A DNA stretch of 64,000 nt from CAWGAJ01 sp963820545 (GTDB taxonomy: Bacteria > Planctomycetota > Planctomycetia > Pirellulales > Thermoguttaceae): contig CAWGAJ010000001.1 of the NCBI GenBank assembly GCA_963820545.1, forward strand, positions 2,666,001-2,730,000, written 5' to 3'. The position numbers were made by a program, and so were the translations under genes. Of this stretch, positions 54,003 to 62,582 are shown in pieces (position 1 is the stretch's first letter; every line of letters starts with the position of its first letter). The notes below the pieces were generated by a model. That model saw only the letters and a program-made list of their open reading frames with translations, was not told the DNA's origin and did not search any database.

Positions 54003-54956
54003 TTATGCTTCTGTTTGTACTTTATTGGTCTTCAAAAAGTATAGGATACCAGAAATTGCCAATTCCGACACCAGCCATATCAGTCTGAGCAAGGCACTGG
54101 CCACGATGGCCGTGGCGTCGCTGACGCCGAATAGTCGCACCAGCAGTTCCAACAGAACCAGATCGCGCACTCCCCATCCCGCGGGTATGAGCGAGAGAAA
54201 GCCAGCCACCATCGAGAGGGAAACCGCTGCAACATATTCCGGGCAATATTCCCCCAGACCAATTTCCTGGATCCCCATTGCCCGAAACGTGGCCCAAAGA
54301 CTAGCCGCCATGAATACCCAGGAAAAAAACATACACACAAATCCCACTAGCAGGGTTCCATATCCCAGGCGGGATAAATCAGCACTTTCGGCAAGATCAT
54401 ATTTTCCCACTCTGACTTGACGGGCCAGCCAACGGAAAATCGGCGGCACAATGGGCAAACCGGCGACAATCATCAAGCCGATCGCCCCCCAAAAAAGCGT
54501 CCTTTCTTCACGCAGTTGCACGGCCAACACGCCGGCGCCCAGAAAGGCCCCCACTGCCATCATGGCGAGCGTTTCGTAAAATACGCTGATGGCTGCGGCG
54601 GCCGTATCCACGCGACGACCGCGCACCAAGCCCACGCGAAGGATTACCACCATCGCCTTGCCAGGCACATATTTTCCCAGATGTCCGAGATAATACGCCC
54701 GCAGCGTATGGGCCAAGTGCGCATCTTGTCCCAGCACTTTTAACACATGATGCCAATACAACCCGGCGGGCAGCAGGCCGAGAAGATATATCACCCCGGC
54801 CGAAAGCAGCCAATACGGCTCCCAGTGCCAAGTCTGTTTGCCGATTTGTTCCCAGGCCTTAAGCAGCGTGTCGCGGATGAACCAGGCCACCAAAACCAGG
54901 ATCAGCAGTTTTAGCGCCGGCGTCAGCCATTTTTTCCACGATGGAGGCGAATTCAT
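54003..54956 (-). CDS. Lysylphosphatidylglycerol synthase TM-domain (UPF0104) family protein
   Basis: About 317 residues from the ATG at 54956, which has TAGGAG 8 nt upstream; the longer frame to 54986 lacks one. Seen: eight or so helices with LAHTLRAYYLGHLGKYVPGKAMVVILRVGLVRGRR, VSLSMVAGFLSLIPAGWGVRDLVLLELLVRLFGVSDATAIVASALLRLIWLVSELAISG. Known: the flippase-like membrane domain of MprF and many stand-alone glycolipid-locus proteins. It lacks the lysyl-transferase domain. Probably handles lipid-linked intermediates of the neighbouring glycosyltransferases. Confidence 0.85.
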   Translation of the reverse strand: MNSPPSWKKWLTPALKLLILVLVAWFIRDTLLKAWEQIGKQTWHWEPYWLLSAGVIYLLGLLPAGLYWHHVLKVLGQDAHLAHTLRAYYLGHLGKYVPGKAMVVILRVGLVRGRRVDTAAAAISVFYETLAMMAVGAFLGAGVLAVQLREERTLFWGAIGLMIVAGLPIVPPIFRWLARQVRVGKYDLAESADLSRLGYGTLLVGFVCMFFSWVFMAASLWATFRAMGIQEIGLGEYCPEYVAAVSLSMVAGFLSLIPAGWGVRDLVLLELLVRLFGVSDATAIVASALLRLIWLVSELAISGILYFLKTNKVQTEA

Positions 54957-55080
54957 CGGCAAACTCCTAAACAACATAACAGCCATTTTACATGGGCCAC
55001 ACCGCTAGAGTCTATTTTGATTGGCCTATTTAACATCTGCAAGACGGTTTGCATTACTTTCCCTCCGGGGATTACAATAG

Positions 55081-55123
55081 GGGGACTGTCCCATTTTCGC
55101 GTAGCGAAAATGGGCCTGTCCCC
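55081..55123. repeat. Intergenic copy of the GGGGAC..GTCCCC palindrome
   Basis: GGGGACTGTCCCATTTTCGC, loop GTA, then GCGAAAATGGGCCTGTCCCC. Same family as the in-frame copies at 13367, 16199 and 20937, here in the 5' region of the AI-2E transporter gene, 34 bases before its GTG start. Confidence 0.85.
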
Positions 55124-55157
55124 TTCCGGGGCCTGGTGTAGTAAAGGAGAACCAATC

Positions 55158-56297
55158 GTGGCGCGAATTGTATCGTTTGTGGTTTTGGTGGCCATATTGC
55201 TGGTCTTTGCCGGCCTGTTTTTTCAGGTGATGGCCGACTTCTTGCTGCCCATGTTTTTGGCCTTGATGTTGGTCATTATCTTTGGTCCGCTGCATCGCTG
55301 GTTCAAGGTCAAGTGCCGGGGACACGACCACGTCGCCGCCGGATTGACGACCTTGTCGATCCTGCTGATTGTCTTGGTTCCAATATGTGCGATTTTTACC
55401 CAGGCGACTTTTGAAGGTTTCGCCATCTACGACACCTTCGTGCAAGGCGTTCGCCACTCGCAACAATCCAATACCGACGAGGTGGCTCCCGGCAATAAAG
55501 AAACCCGCGAACCCGAGGCCATCCAGGAATGGTTTGCCCAACGGGTAGTTGAGCTCGGAAGTCAAATTGGATTGGAATTGAAAGCCGATGACGTGCGCAC
55601 CACCATGCGCAATAAAGCCGAGGAATGGTTCACGCCTCTGGTTGTTAGGGCCACTAAATTTTTCGGCCGCACGCTGCTGGGGCTGGTGGTGATGATTATC
55701 GCGCTATATTTCTTTCTCGTCGACGGACCGGCCATGATCCATACGCTGACGAGACTTTCGCCGCTCGATGAAAAATATGAAGAGGAACTGATCGATAAGT
55801 TCGACGACATTACGCGGTCCGTAGTGGTGGCCTTGTTCCTCTCGGCGTTTGTCCAGGGACTGCTGGCGGGCGTCGGATATTATCTGGCTGGCGTGGGCTC
55901 GGTCTTTCTGCTCATGGCCTTGACCATGATCTTGGCCATGGTGCCGTTTTTGGGCGCGGCCTCGGTCTGGATTTCGGTGTGCTTGTGGCTCCTGTTTTTC
56001 GAGCAGCGAACTGTGCCGGCGATTATTCTGGCCATTTACGGGGCGGCGATTGTTTCCACCATCGACAACGTCATTAAGGCATGGGTCTTACATGGCCGAT
56101 CCAGATTGCATCCCTTGCTGGGCCTGCTGAGCGTAATCGGCGGACTAAAGGCCCTGGGTTTGATCGGCGTGTTCGTGGGCCCCATGGCCGTGGCCTTTTT
56201 GCAAGTATTGCTCAACATGCTCAATACCGAACTCGACGCCTGGAGCAAAACCGAAGCTGCAAAGCCCAAGCCCGCGGCGGCCGACGGAAAAACATAG
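55158..56297 (+). CDS. AI-2E family transporter
   Basis: 379 residues from the GTG at 55158, chosen because AAAGGAG lies 8 nt upstream; the longer open frame to 55017 runs through the palindromic repeat. Seen: eight helices in the family pattern, with FLLPMFLALMLVIIFGPLHRWF, a long soluble segment, LLGLVVMIIALYFFLVDGPAMI, TRSVVVALFLSAFVQGLLAGVGYYLAGV and ILAIYGAAIVSTIDNVIKAWVLHGRSRLHPLLGLLSVIGGLKALGLIGVFVGPMAVAFLQVLL. Known: exporters named for AI-2, but most members have other roles, such as Na+/H+ antiport. Substrate not predictable. Confidence 0.9.
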   Translation: MARIVSFVVLVAILLVFAGLFFQVMADFLLPMFLALMLVIIFGPLHRWFKVKCRGHDHVAAGLTTLSILLIVLVPICAIFTQATFEGFAIYDTFVQGVRHSQQSNTDEVAPGNKETREPEAIQEWFAQRVVELGSQIGLELKADDVRTTMRNKAEEWFTPLVVRATKFFGRTLLGLVVMIIALYFFLVDGPAMIHTLTRLSPLDEKYEEELIDKFDDITRSVVVALFLSAFVQGLLAGVGYYLAGVGSVFLLMALTMILAMVPFLGAASVWISVCLWLLFFEQRTVPAIILAIYGAAIVSTIDNVIKAWVLHGRSRLHPLLGLLSVIGGLKALGLIGVFVGPMAVAFLQVLLNMLNTELDAWSKTEAAKPKPAAADGKT

Positions 56298-56462
56298 TGG
56301 TTTGGTGATGGGCGCTACGACCAACCTTCGGTCGGTTACCGGCTTGTCCAACCGTTCACTGCCGGGCAAGTCGGCATAGGTACCCGGCACCTATTGGTGG
56401 CTGAAATCAATGTACCCAGGGAACAATACTGGCTGGTCATGATATGGAAAATATGATAAAAT

Positions 56463-56672
56463 ATGTATATGACAAATTTTGGAAATGGGCCAACACTGAA
56501 AGATGCTTTTCCGTGGCTTCGTGATGACGAGGCACGAATTGAACGAATTATTACAGTTACGGAAATTAACAGTGTGATTGAGGGTTTACCTCCTCTTCAG
56601 GATGATACCCGACAGAAGATTCGCCAGCGTCTTAGTGTTTTGTCCGCGCAAGGCTCAGTGCCTGTTGAATAA
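56463..56672 (+). CDS. Small VbhA-like protein convergent with fic (candidate antitoxin)
   Basis: 69 residues, no signal. Seen: GNGPTLKDAFPWLRDDEARIERIITVTEINSVIEGLPPLQDDTRQKIRQRLSVL. Known: antitoxins of class I Fic proteins carry an inhibitory helix with S/T-xxx-E-G/N; here NSVIEGLPP fits closely but has Asn at the Ser/Thr position. Its last 41 bases overlap the end of the fic gene on the opposite strand, an unusual tail-to-tail arrangement for a toxin-antitoxin pair. The link to Fic is inference. A promoter-like AAAATATGATAAAATATG precedes it. The start could be the second ATG at 56469. Confidence 0.55.
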   Translation: MYMTNFGNGPTLKDAFPWLRDDEARIERIITVTEINSVIEGLPPLQDDTRQKIRQRLSVLSAQGSVPVE

Positions 56673-57285
56673 TGCTCGTAATAGGCGCGTACTGTCTCTT
56701 GAAAGCCGCCTGGGTAGCAGTTATGTATGCATCTTTTCCTTCTTCACTTTGGTCGTAGATGAGGAGCGGCCGTCCCGACTGCACGGCCAGTAGATCGCAA
56801 AGCAGTTTGATTGTCCGTGCATTTCCTTCGCGGAAGGGGTGGATGACAAGAAACTCACCCTGTATCTCGCCGACGGCAGTACAGAAAGCATTGTCATCCC
56901 GAAGCATACGAGGGGGATATTTTGCCAACACGTTTTGCTCGAAAGTATTCATATTTTGTTCTAAAAAGTCCGGAGCCGGCCAAGTGATGCCCGGCTTACT
57001 GATCCACACCGTTCGCCAGCGACCGGCCCATTCATACAACTCGCTAAAGATGCGGCCATGGATATGACATAATAGTTCGCACGTCATAGTGGTGTCCATC
57101 CGAACCTCTGTCAGAAGCATCTCATAAGCTTGGGCCAGTGCCTCTTCCTCCGCGCGTTGCAAGGTAGACAGGTCCGTGATCCCCCTCTTGTTAATGAATA
57201 CCGTTTGTTCCGGATCGACATATTGAGTTTCCACGTTGCCGGAAACATCATAACGATCTCGGTGCTTATGAGGCTCTTTTGCCAT
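56632..57285 (-). CDS. Fic-family AMP/nucleotidyl-transferase
   Basis: 217 residues from the ATG at 57285 (a TTG three codons earlier is possible). Seen: N-terminal KHRDRYDVSGNVETQYVDPEQTVFINKRGITDLSTLQRAEEEALAQAYEMLL, the central ICELLCHIHGRIFSELYEWAGRWRTV-type region, and the Fic motif HPFREGNART (about 149-158) with catalytic His. The second Gly-Arg of the usual HPFxxGNGRxxR is replaced by Ala-Arg (GNAR). Known: Fic enzymes usually transfer AMP from ATP to target proteins and act as toxins when free of their antitoxin. No inhibitory helix is seen in its own N-terminus. Confidence 0.85.
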   Translation of the reverse strand: MAKEPHKHRDRYDVSGNVETQYVDPEQTVFINKRGITDLSTLQRAEEEALAQAYEMLLTEVRMDTTMTCELLCHIHGRIFSELYEWAGRWRTVWISKPGITWPAPDFLEQNMNTFEQNVLAKYPPRMLRDDNAFCTAVGEIQGEFLVIHPFREGNARTIKLLCDLLAVQSGRPLLIYDQSEEGKDAYITATQAAFKRQYAPITSIIQQALSLARTKH

Positions 57286-57440
57286 GGCGCCCAATATACA
57301 GTTTTAACAAAGTGCATACCAGTCGGGGATAGTCACCTTTCCACTCGCAGACGCCACGGTTGGCTTGTCCAACCCTGCACTGCTGGGCAAGCCAGCAGGG
57401 GCACCCTGCGCGTATCTTAAATCACCTTTTGGATAAAGGA

Positions 57441-57545
57441 GATATCACTGATATTTTTGTAGATTCTGGGTCGGGACAATCTCCAAATATCAGTGATGTC
57501 CCCTTTTTCCGGGTTGTCCCCTTTTTCCGGGTTTTTTCCGGGTTT
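57441..57545. repeat. Large hairpin and tandem CCCCTTTTTCCGGG units
   Basis: GATATCACTGATATTT (57441-57456) pairs with AAATATCAGTGATGTC (57485-57500), one mismatch, around a 28-nt loop. It is followed by TCCCCTTTTTCCGGGTTG repeated twice and a third partial TTTTTTCCGGGTTT. It lies between the PD-(D/E)xK-like gene and fic. A terminator role for the former is possible, but the structure looks like a repeat-element remnant. Confidence 0.6.
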
Positions 57546-57566
57546 ATTGAAAAGTAGAATCCCCCC

Positions 57567-58643
57567 TCATACATTAACTTGCTTTCCGTCCGTCCATTCC
57601 ATGACATCGCCAACCGGAACAAGTTGAGGGAATTCTAACCAAATTTCTTTCGATATTGCATGGTAGGCGTGGGGATTGTGAAGTATCAATACATCATGGT
57701 CTATCCACGCTTCGTTTTCATCACTAAAATGAAGGTCTCGATCACGCTCCCAATAAGGCCACACAGAATCCCGCAACTTTTCGTCCAAAAAAATGAGAGG
57801 GGAGGGAAACGGATACTTTTCTGCTAATCGCTCTTCAATACATATAATTGCACTAATGCGACGGTAACCGGGAAATCCGTCTGGCTTAAGCGATTTTCCA
57901 CCTGGTCGCTCCGTATTCAGGAATCTACCATCCTGAAAGAACTTGGTTTCGATTGGCCCAGTATCGCCTGTTGACATGTTAATGCTCCAAGTCAACTTAC
58001 TCTGTCCGAAGGCAGCTTTAATGAGATCACGCCGTTGGGTGAACATGGGTTTGCGAAGACTTGGCACAATGAATAATATGTTTGCTGATTGTTTATCGAA
58101 TTGTTTGTTGGCCGATTGCATATCCTGTGCGATTTTATCGGAATCGTCACCGCACCAAAAATTGTCTTTCGGCATTTCTCTATAAGGTGCTTTGACTTCT
58201 ACACCGATATCGCCGGTTGGCAAAGTGATTACCATATCAAGCTTCTTGCCATTGCGTCCCGGTGCTGAAGGGTCAAGTGGAAGTCGCATCCGCCCGGCCA
58301 GAAACCAACAGACCTCGCATTCCGACATGGCAGAGCGGAAATCATCAGGATCTGTGCTGGCAAGTCGGCTTCGTAATTCCTGACCTCGCTCAGACTCAAA
58401 CATGCCACAAGCAAATGCGGTGAAAAGGTATGTTTCCCATGCAGCCTTCCGAGCACGTCTATAACGGAGTTCACTCGCATTTGTTCGATCCGATGGATAT
58501 GGACCACAGGCACATAGCACCTGAAGACGATATAAAATATCTTCGTTCAATGCTTTTCGCCAACTCTCCTTAACTTCCTTTGAAAAGACTTCTCTTAAAG
58601 GATCTGCCGGGGGAAGAAAACGTCCTTTATCGGGAATAATCAT
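57567..58643 (-). CDS. Hypothetical protein with PD-(D/E)xK nuclease-like core
   Basis: 358 residues, cytoplasmic. Seen: a helical N-terminus with RYRRARKAAWETYLFTAFACGMFESERGQELRSRL, then FRSAMSECEVCWFLAGRMRLPLDPSAPGRNGKKLDMVITLPTGDIGVEVKAPYRE. The arrangement E(x)n-D-(x)n-EVK (KLDMV..GVEVKA) fits the core of PD-(D/E)xK nucleases. The rest, with DKIAQDMQSANKQFDKQSANILFIVPS, resembles non-specific domains of restriction-like proteins. Known families not identified. It begins 46 bases after ilvD on the same strand and is followed by fic, so part of an accessory patch. Confidence 0.55.
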   Translation of the reverse strand: MIIPDKGRFLPPADPLREVFSKEVKESWRKALNEDILYRLQVLCACGPYPSDRTNASELRYRRARKAAWETYLFTAFACGMFESERGQELRSRLASTDPDDFRSAMSECEVCWFLAGRMRLPLDPSAPGRNGKKLDMVITLPTGDIGVEVKAPYREMPKDNFWCGDDSDKIAQDMQSANKQFDKQSANILFIVPSLRKPMFTQRRDLIKAAFGQSKLTWSINMSTGDTGPIETKFFQDGRFLNTERPGGKSLKPDGFPGYRRISAIICIEERLAEKYPFPSPLIFLDEKLRDSVWPYWERDRDLHFSDENEAWIDHDVLILHNPHAYHAISKEIWLEFPQLVPVGDVMEWTDGKQVNV

Positions 58644-58689
58644 TGGACACTCTGAGATACAATTGCGATTTCTTCCTTTTTAATGGTTT

Positions 58690-60528
58690 CTAATCCTGCT
58701 TCCACTTCAAAATCGCGCCCGTATCCGCGCTGGTGGCCATCGAGGCGTATTTCCCAAGGCAGCCTTTTGTGTATCGGGGCGGACGGGGTTTCCAATTCTT
58801 GGCACGGCGGGCTAGTTCGGCCCCGCTTAAGCGGACATTCAGAGTGTGATTGGGGATGTCGATCTCGACGATGTCGCCCGGTTGCAGAAGTCCGATCGGT
58901 CCGCCGGCGGCGGCCTCGGGACTGATATGGCCAATGCACGCCCCGGCCGTGCCGCCGGAGAACCGGCCGTCGGTAATCAGTGCGACCTTATCGTCCAGGC
59001 CCATGCCTTTGATGGCAGTGGTCGGCGCGAGCATCTCTTGCATGCCTGGTCCGCCGCGCGGGCCTTCGTAACGGATCACCACCACGTCGCCCGGCTTGAC
59101 CTTGCCGTTGACGATTCCTTCGTAGGCCTCGGTTTCGGCCTCGAAGATGACCGCCGGGCCGGTGAATTTGAGCATCTCGGGCTTCACACCGGCCGCCTTC
59201 ACGACCGCGCCGTTTGGCGCCAGGTTGCCGTAGAGAATTATCAGTCCGCCTTCTCGACTGAAGGCATTTTCGACTTCTCGAATGCAATCGTAGGGATCGA
59301 AGCCCAGTTGATCCTTGGATAGATCCCTGATGGAGCGGACAGTCCGTTGGACGTTCATACCTTCGCTTGTGCGCTGGCCGCCGGCACGGACCGCGGCCAG
59401 TTCCAGCGTTTCCTCGCTCACCGTGGCGGCCCGAATGTCGAATTCGGCGATGTTTTCACCCAAAGTTTTGCCGGTTACCGTGGGCCGGTCGAGATTGAGC
59501 AAACCCGGACAACCACGGTTGATGCTGCCCAGTATTGTGTGTATGCCGCCGGCATTGTGACAGTCTTCGACATGGTAACTGCTACTGGGGGCGACTTTGC
59601 AGATATTGGGCGTACGATGGCTGAGTTGGTTGATTCGCTCGATATTGTATTCCACGCCGGCTTCGCGCGCGATGGCCAGCACATGCAGCACCGTATTGGT
59701 GCTTCCGCCCATGGCCATGTCCAGGATCATGGCGTTGTCGAATGATTCAGTGGTGCAAATCTCCCGGGGCAGCAAGCCGTGCCCTTCACCCTTTTTGTCG
59801 AACTCCAGAATCATCTCCACAATGCGCTGGGCAGCGCGGCGGAAGAGTATTTTGCGTTCCGCGCTAGTGGCCAAAAGCGTGCCGTTCATGGGCAAGGCCA
59901 TACCCAGGGCCTCGCAAAGGCAATTCATGCTGTTGGCCGTGAACATGCCCGAACAAGACCCGCAGGTCGGACAGCCGAATTTTTCAAGCTGGAGCAACTC
60001 GTCGGCCGAAAGTTTGCCGTCTTTTTTTGCCGCGGCGCCGATAAAGACGTCGATCAGATCGACAGTCTTGCCGTCGGGCGTTTTCCCGGCTTCCATGGGA
60101 CCGCCGCTCACGAAAATTGCAGGGATATTTACACGCAGCACGCCCATCAACATGCCAGGCACAATTTTGTCGCAATTGGGAATGCAAATCACGCCATCGA
60201 AGCAATGGGCCATCAGCATGGTCTCGACCGAGTCGGCAATCAGTTCGCGGCTGGGCAGCGAGTATTTCATGCCTTCGTGGCCCATGGCAATGCCGTCGTC
60301 AACGCCGATGGTATTAAATATGAAGGGCACTCCGCCCGCCTCGCGCACGCATTGTTTGATATAGTTTCCCACCTTATCGAGATGCACGTGCCCGGGAATG
60401 ATGTCCACGTGACTGTTGCAAACGGCAATAAAGGGCTTCCGGAAGTCCTCGTCTTTTACGCCGGTGGCACGCAATAAACTACGATGTGGCGCGCGAGCGT
60501 CGCCTAACTTAACCTTATCGGATCGCAT
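58690..60528 (-). CDS. ilvD: Dihydroxy-acid dehydratase
   Basis: 612 residues, normal length for the long type. Converts 2,3-dihydroxy-isovalerate or -methylvalerate to the 2-oxo acids of valine and isoleucine synthesis, using an Fe-S cluster. Seen: MRSDKVKLGDARAPHRSLLRATGV, CNSHVDIIPGHVHL, DGIAMGHEGMKYSLPSRELIADSVE, cluster cysteines in CIPNCDKIVPGMLMG and FGCPTCGSCSGMFTANSMNCL, AMGGSTNTVLHVLAIA, RYEGPRGGPGMQEML and GRFSGGTAGACIGHISPEAAAGG. A core biosynthetic gene that anchors this region as chromosomal. Confidence 0.97.
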   Translation of the reverse strand: MRSDKVKLGDARAPHRSLLRATGVKDEDFRKPFIAVCNSHVDIIPGHVHLDKVGNYIKQCVREAGGVPFIFNTIGVDDGIAMGHEGMKYSLPSRELIADSVETMLMAHCFDGVICIPNCDKIVPGMLMGVLRVNIPAIFVSGGPMEAGKTPDGKTVDLIDVFIGAAAKKDGKLSADELLQLEKFGCPTCGSCSGMFTANSMNCLCEALGMALPMNGTLLATSAERKILFRRAAQRIVEMILEFDKKGEGHGLLPREICTTESFDNAMILDMAMGGSTNTVLHVLAIAREAGVEYNIERINQLSHRTPNICKVAPSSSYHVEDCHNAGGIHTILGSINRGCPGLLNLDRPTVTGKTLGENIAEFDIRAATVSEETLELAAVRAGGQRTSEGMNVQRTVRSIRDLSKDQLGFDPYDCIREVENAFSREGGLIILYGNLAPNGAVVKAAGVKPEMLKFTGPAVIFEAETEAYEGIVNGKVKPGDVVVIRYEGPRGGPGMQEMLAPTTAIKGMGLDDKVALITDGRFSGGTAGACIGHISPEAAAGGPIGLLQPGDIVEIDIPNHTLNVRLSGAELARRAKNWKPRPPRYTKGCLGKYASMATSADTGAILKWKQD

Positions 60529-60982
60529 GGTCTATCGTCCTTTCAGGTGCTGTTTAAGAATTAAAACCTCTTCCAAAACAAATAACATCGAATCGTAAAG
60601 TGACTTGGAAAAATTGCGATTGATGTGCCTTCACTATGGCCCTCTCCCAGAGGGAGATAAGACTTTGTGATGGGATTTAAATTCTAGTCGTATTTTCATG
60701 TTGAAAAAGTACTTACAGGAATGTTTGCCAATCGAGAAAAATCGCTCGAACTCTTAATCTGATGCCATGTTTTAAGACAAAAAAGCTATAAGTCATTGCT
60801 AAATTTGCATTTGAAAATCAGGCTATGTATAATGATGAAATACCCTATTTTGTACATATTATCCAGATTATTGTTTGATAACATTCAATTAAAACTGGTA
60901 ATCCTAAGATTTGCTTAAGCAATCGAGGCAGAAGTTTACACAACTCTTCTAGTAATCAAACTCTGAATTATCGGTGATCACG
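60529..60982. other. Intergenic region between ilvD and the exopolysaccharide genes
   Basis: Divergent promoters for ilvD (minus) and the Wzz-like gene (plus) must lie here. It contains GGCCCTCTCCCAGAGGGAG at 60646, which matches the interior of the MITE-like element at 33698-33811. The 60700-60950 part is A/T-rich. No gene is seen. Confidence 0.5.
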
Positions 60983-62579
60983 ATGAACGACATGCTTCTG
61001 GCAATTATCCGGCACAAAGGTAAGGGAACTTTGTTTTTTGCGTTTGTAATGGCCGCCGTAATCTTACTGACGGTGCTGTTACCGAAAAAATATCATTCCG
61101 AAGGAAAGCTTTATCTGCGCTTGGGCCGGGAGAACGCCACTTTGGATCCCACGGCCACCTTGGGAGAACAAGCCATCGTGGCCATTCCGCAATCTCGAGA
61201 AAACGAGATCAACTCGGTAGTGGAGATACTTCAAAGCCGCGTGCTTTTAGAAAAGGTGATTGACAAATTGGGCCCGGCCGCGGTTCTTGAAGACGAGGAA
61301 TTTTCCCAAAAGCCCGAAGTCGTTATTGCTTCAACTGAATCAGGCTTTTCAACGGCGGATAATGGAAAATCCAAGGCCCCGGAATCCAAGCCCAACAGTT
61401 TGGCCGGCAACTTTATAAATGTCATCAAGACTTCAATTGGTTGGCCGATCATGAGCGAGCGCAAACGCGCCTTGCAGCAGCTTATCATAAATCTAAAAGT
61501 CGAGCCGCGCGCAGATCAAACGTTATAGAAATCAGTTACGTGGGCGGCAGCCCCAAGTCGCGCAGGCCGTGGTGGCGGCGGAGATCGACGCCTATCTTGA
61601 CGAACACGTGCGTTTGAACCGGCCTCAAGGTTCGCACGATTTCTTTGCCGAACAAACCCGGCAACTGCGCAGCGAACTGGCGCAAAAAGAAGAGGCGCTC
61701 CGCGATTTAAAGACCCAAACCGGCTTGGCGTCGACGCGCGATCAACGGCAGCAGCTCATCGCGCGGATCGGACGCTTGGAAGACGACCTGCTCCAGACCG
61801 ACGCTGCCCGGGCGGTTTCCGCGGCCAAAGTGCAGATGCTGCGGAAAAAACTGGCTGAATATCCCGCCACGCAGATGACCCAGGAGGTTTCGGGATACGG
61901 CAATGAAGGCACCGACCGCATGCGCGATCAGTTTTACGCCTTGCAGGTAAGGGAGAAAGAAGCGGCCTCGAGATACACGCCGGATCATCCCAAGCTGCAG
62001 CAGATTCGCGAACAAATGGACCGGGCAAAAGAGGTCCTTGCCGACGAAGAACGCACGCGAACCCAAGTCACCAAAGAACCCGGCCGCCTCTACCAGCAAA
62101 CACAGTTGGAGTTGCTCGCCGAAGAGCCGATCTGGGCTTCGCTGGACGCCCGCACCCGGGAACTCAGCTCTCAACTGGCCGCAGCCCGCGACGAATTGAA
62201 GACTTTTAACAACAACGAACTACGCGTGGCCGAGTTGCAGCGGGAGGTGGATTTGTTCGACGCCGAATATCGCAAGTATTCCGCCTCGTTGGAGCAAGCC
62301 CGTATTGATCAGGCGCTGGAATTCGAGCGGATGTCGAATATCAACATCGTGCAAAAGGCCACCTATGAACCAATCCCGGCGAGCCCTCGTCCGCTGTTAA
62401 ATTTATTGTTGGGATTGGGCGTGGGTTTATTCGGCGCGGCGGGCTTGTGCCTGGTTTGCGAGCGAATTGACCGCTCCTGCAACACGCCGGAGGAAGCGGA
62501 AAAAAAACCGGTCATGTCTATCTTGGCAGCGTTACGACGTTTAAGGGCCAAACAATTGGCCGGCAACGGGAGCAGGTAA
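60983..62579 (+). pseudogene. Wzz/GumC-type polysaccharide chain-length protein, two frameshifts near 61520 and 61560
   Basis: Seen: MNDMLLAIIRHKGKGTLFFAFVMAAVILLTVLLPKKYHSEGKLYLRLGRENATLDPTATLG, the Wzz N-terminal helix and beta region, up to LKVEPRAD. A middle piece SNVIEISYVGGSPKS lies in another frame. Then AQAVVAAEIDAYLDEHVRLNRPQG leads to a long coiled coil (TRQLRSELAQKEEALRDLKTQTG) and the C-terminal helix with PRPLLNLLLGLGVGLFGAAGLCLVCERIDRS. One base is missing at each break (the second TCGGCG read as TCGCG). Repaired length about 530 residues. No tyrosine-kinase domain. Controls export of a surface polysaccharide. ATG at 60983. Confidence 0.8.
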
Positions 62580-62582
62580 GGC

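Noticed and set aside
55017..55157. Longer start for the AI-2E transporter
   Set aside because: The extension runs through a palindromic repeat and lacks a ribosome-binding site. GTG 55158 has AAAGGAG at correct spacing.
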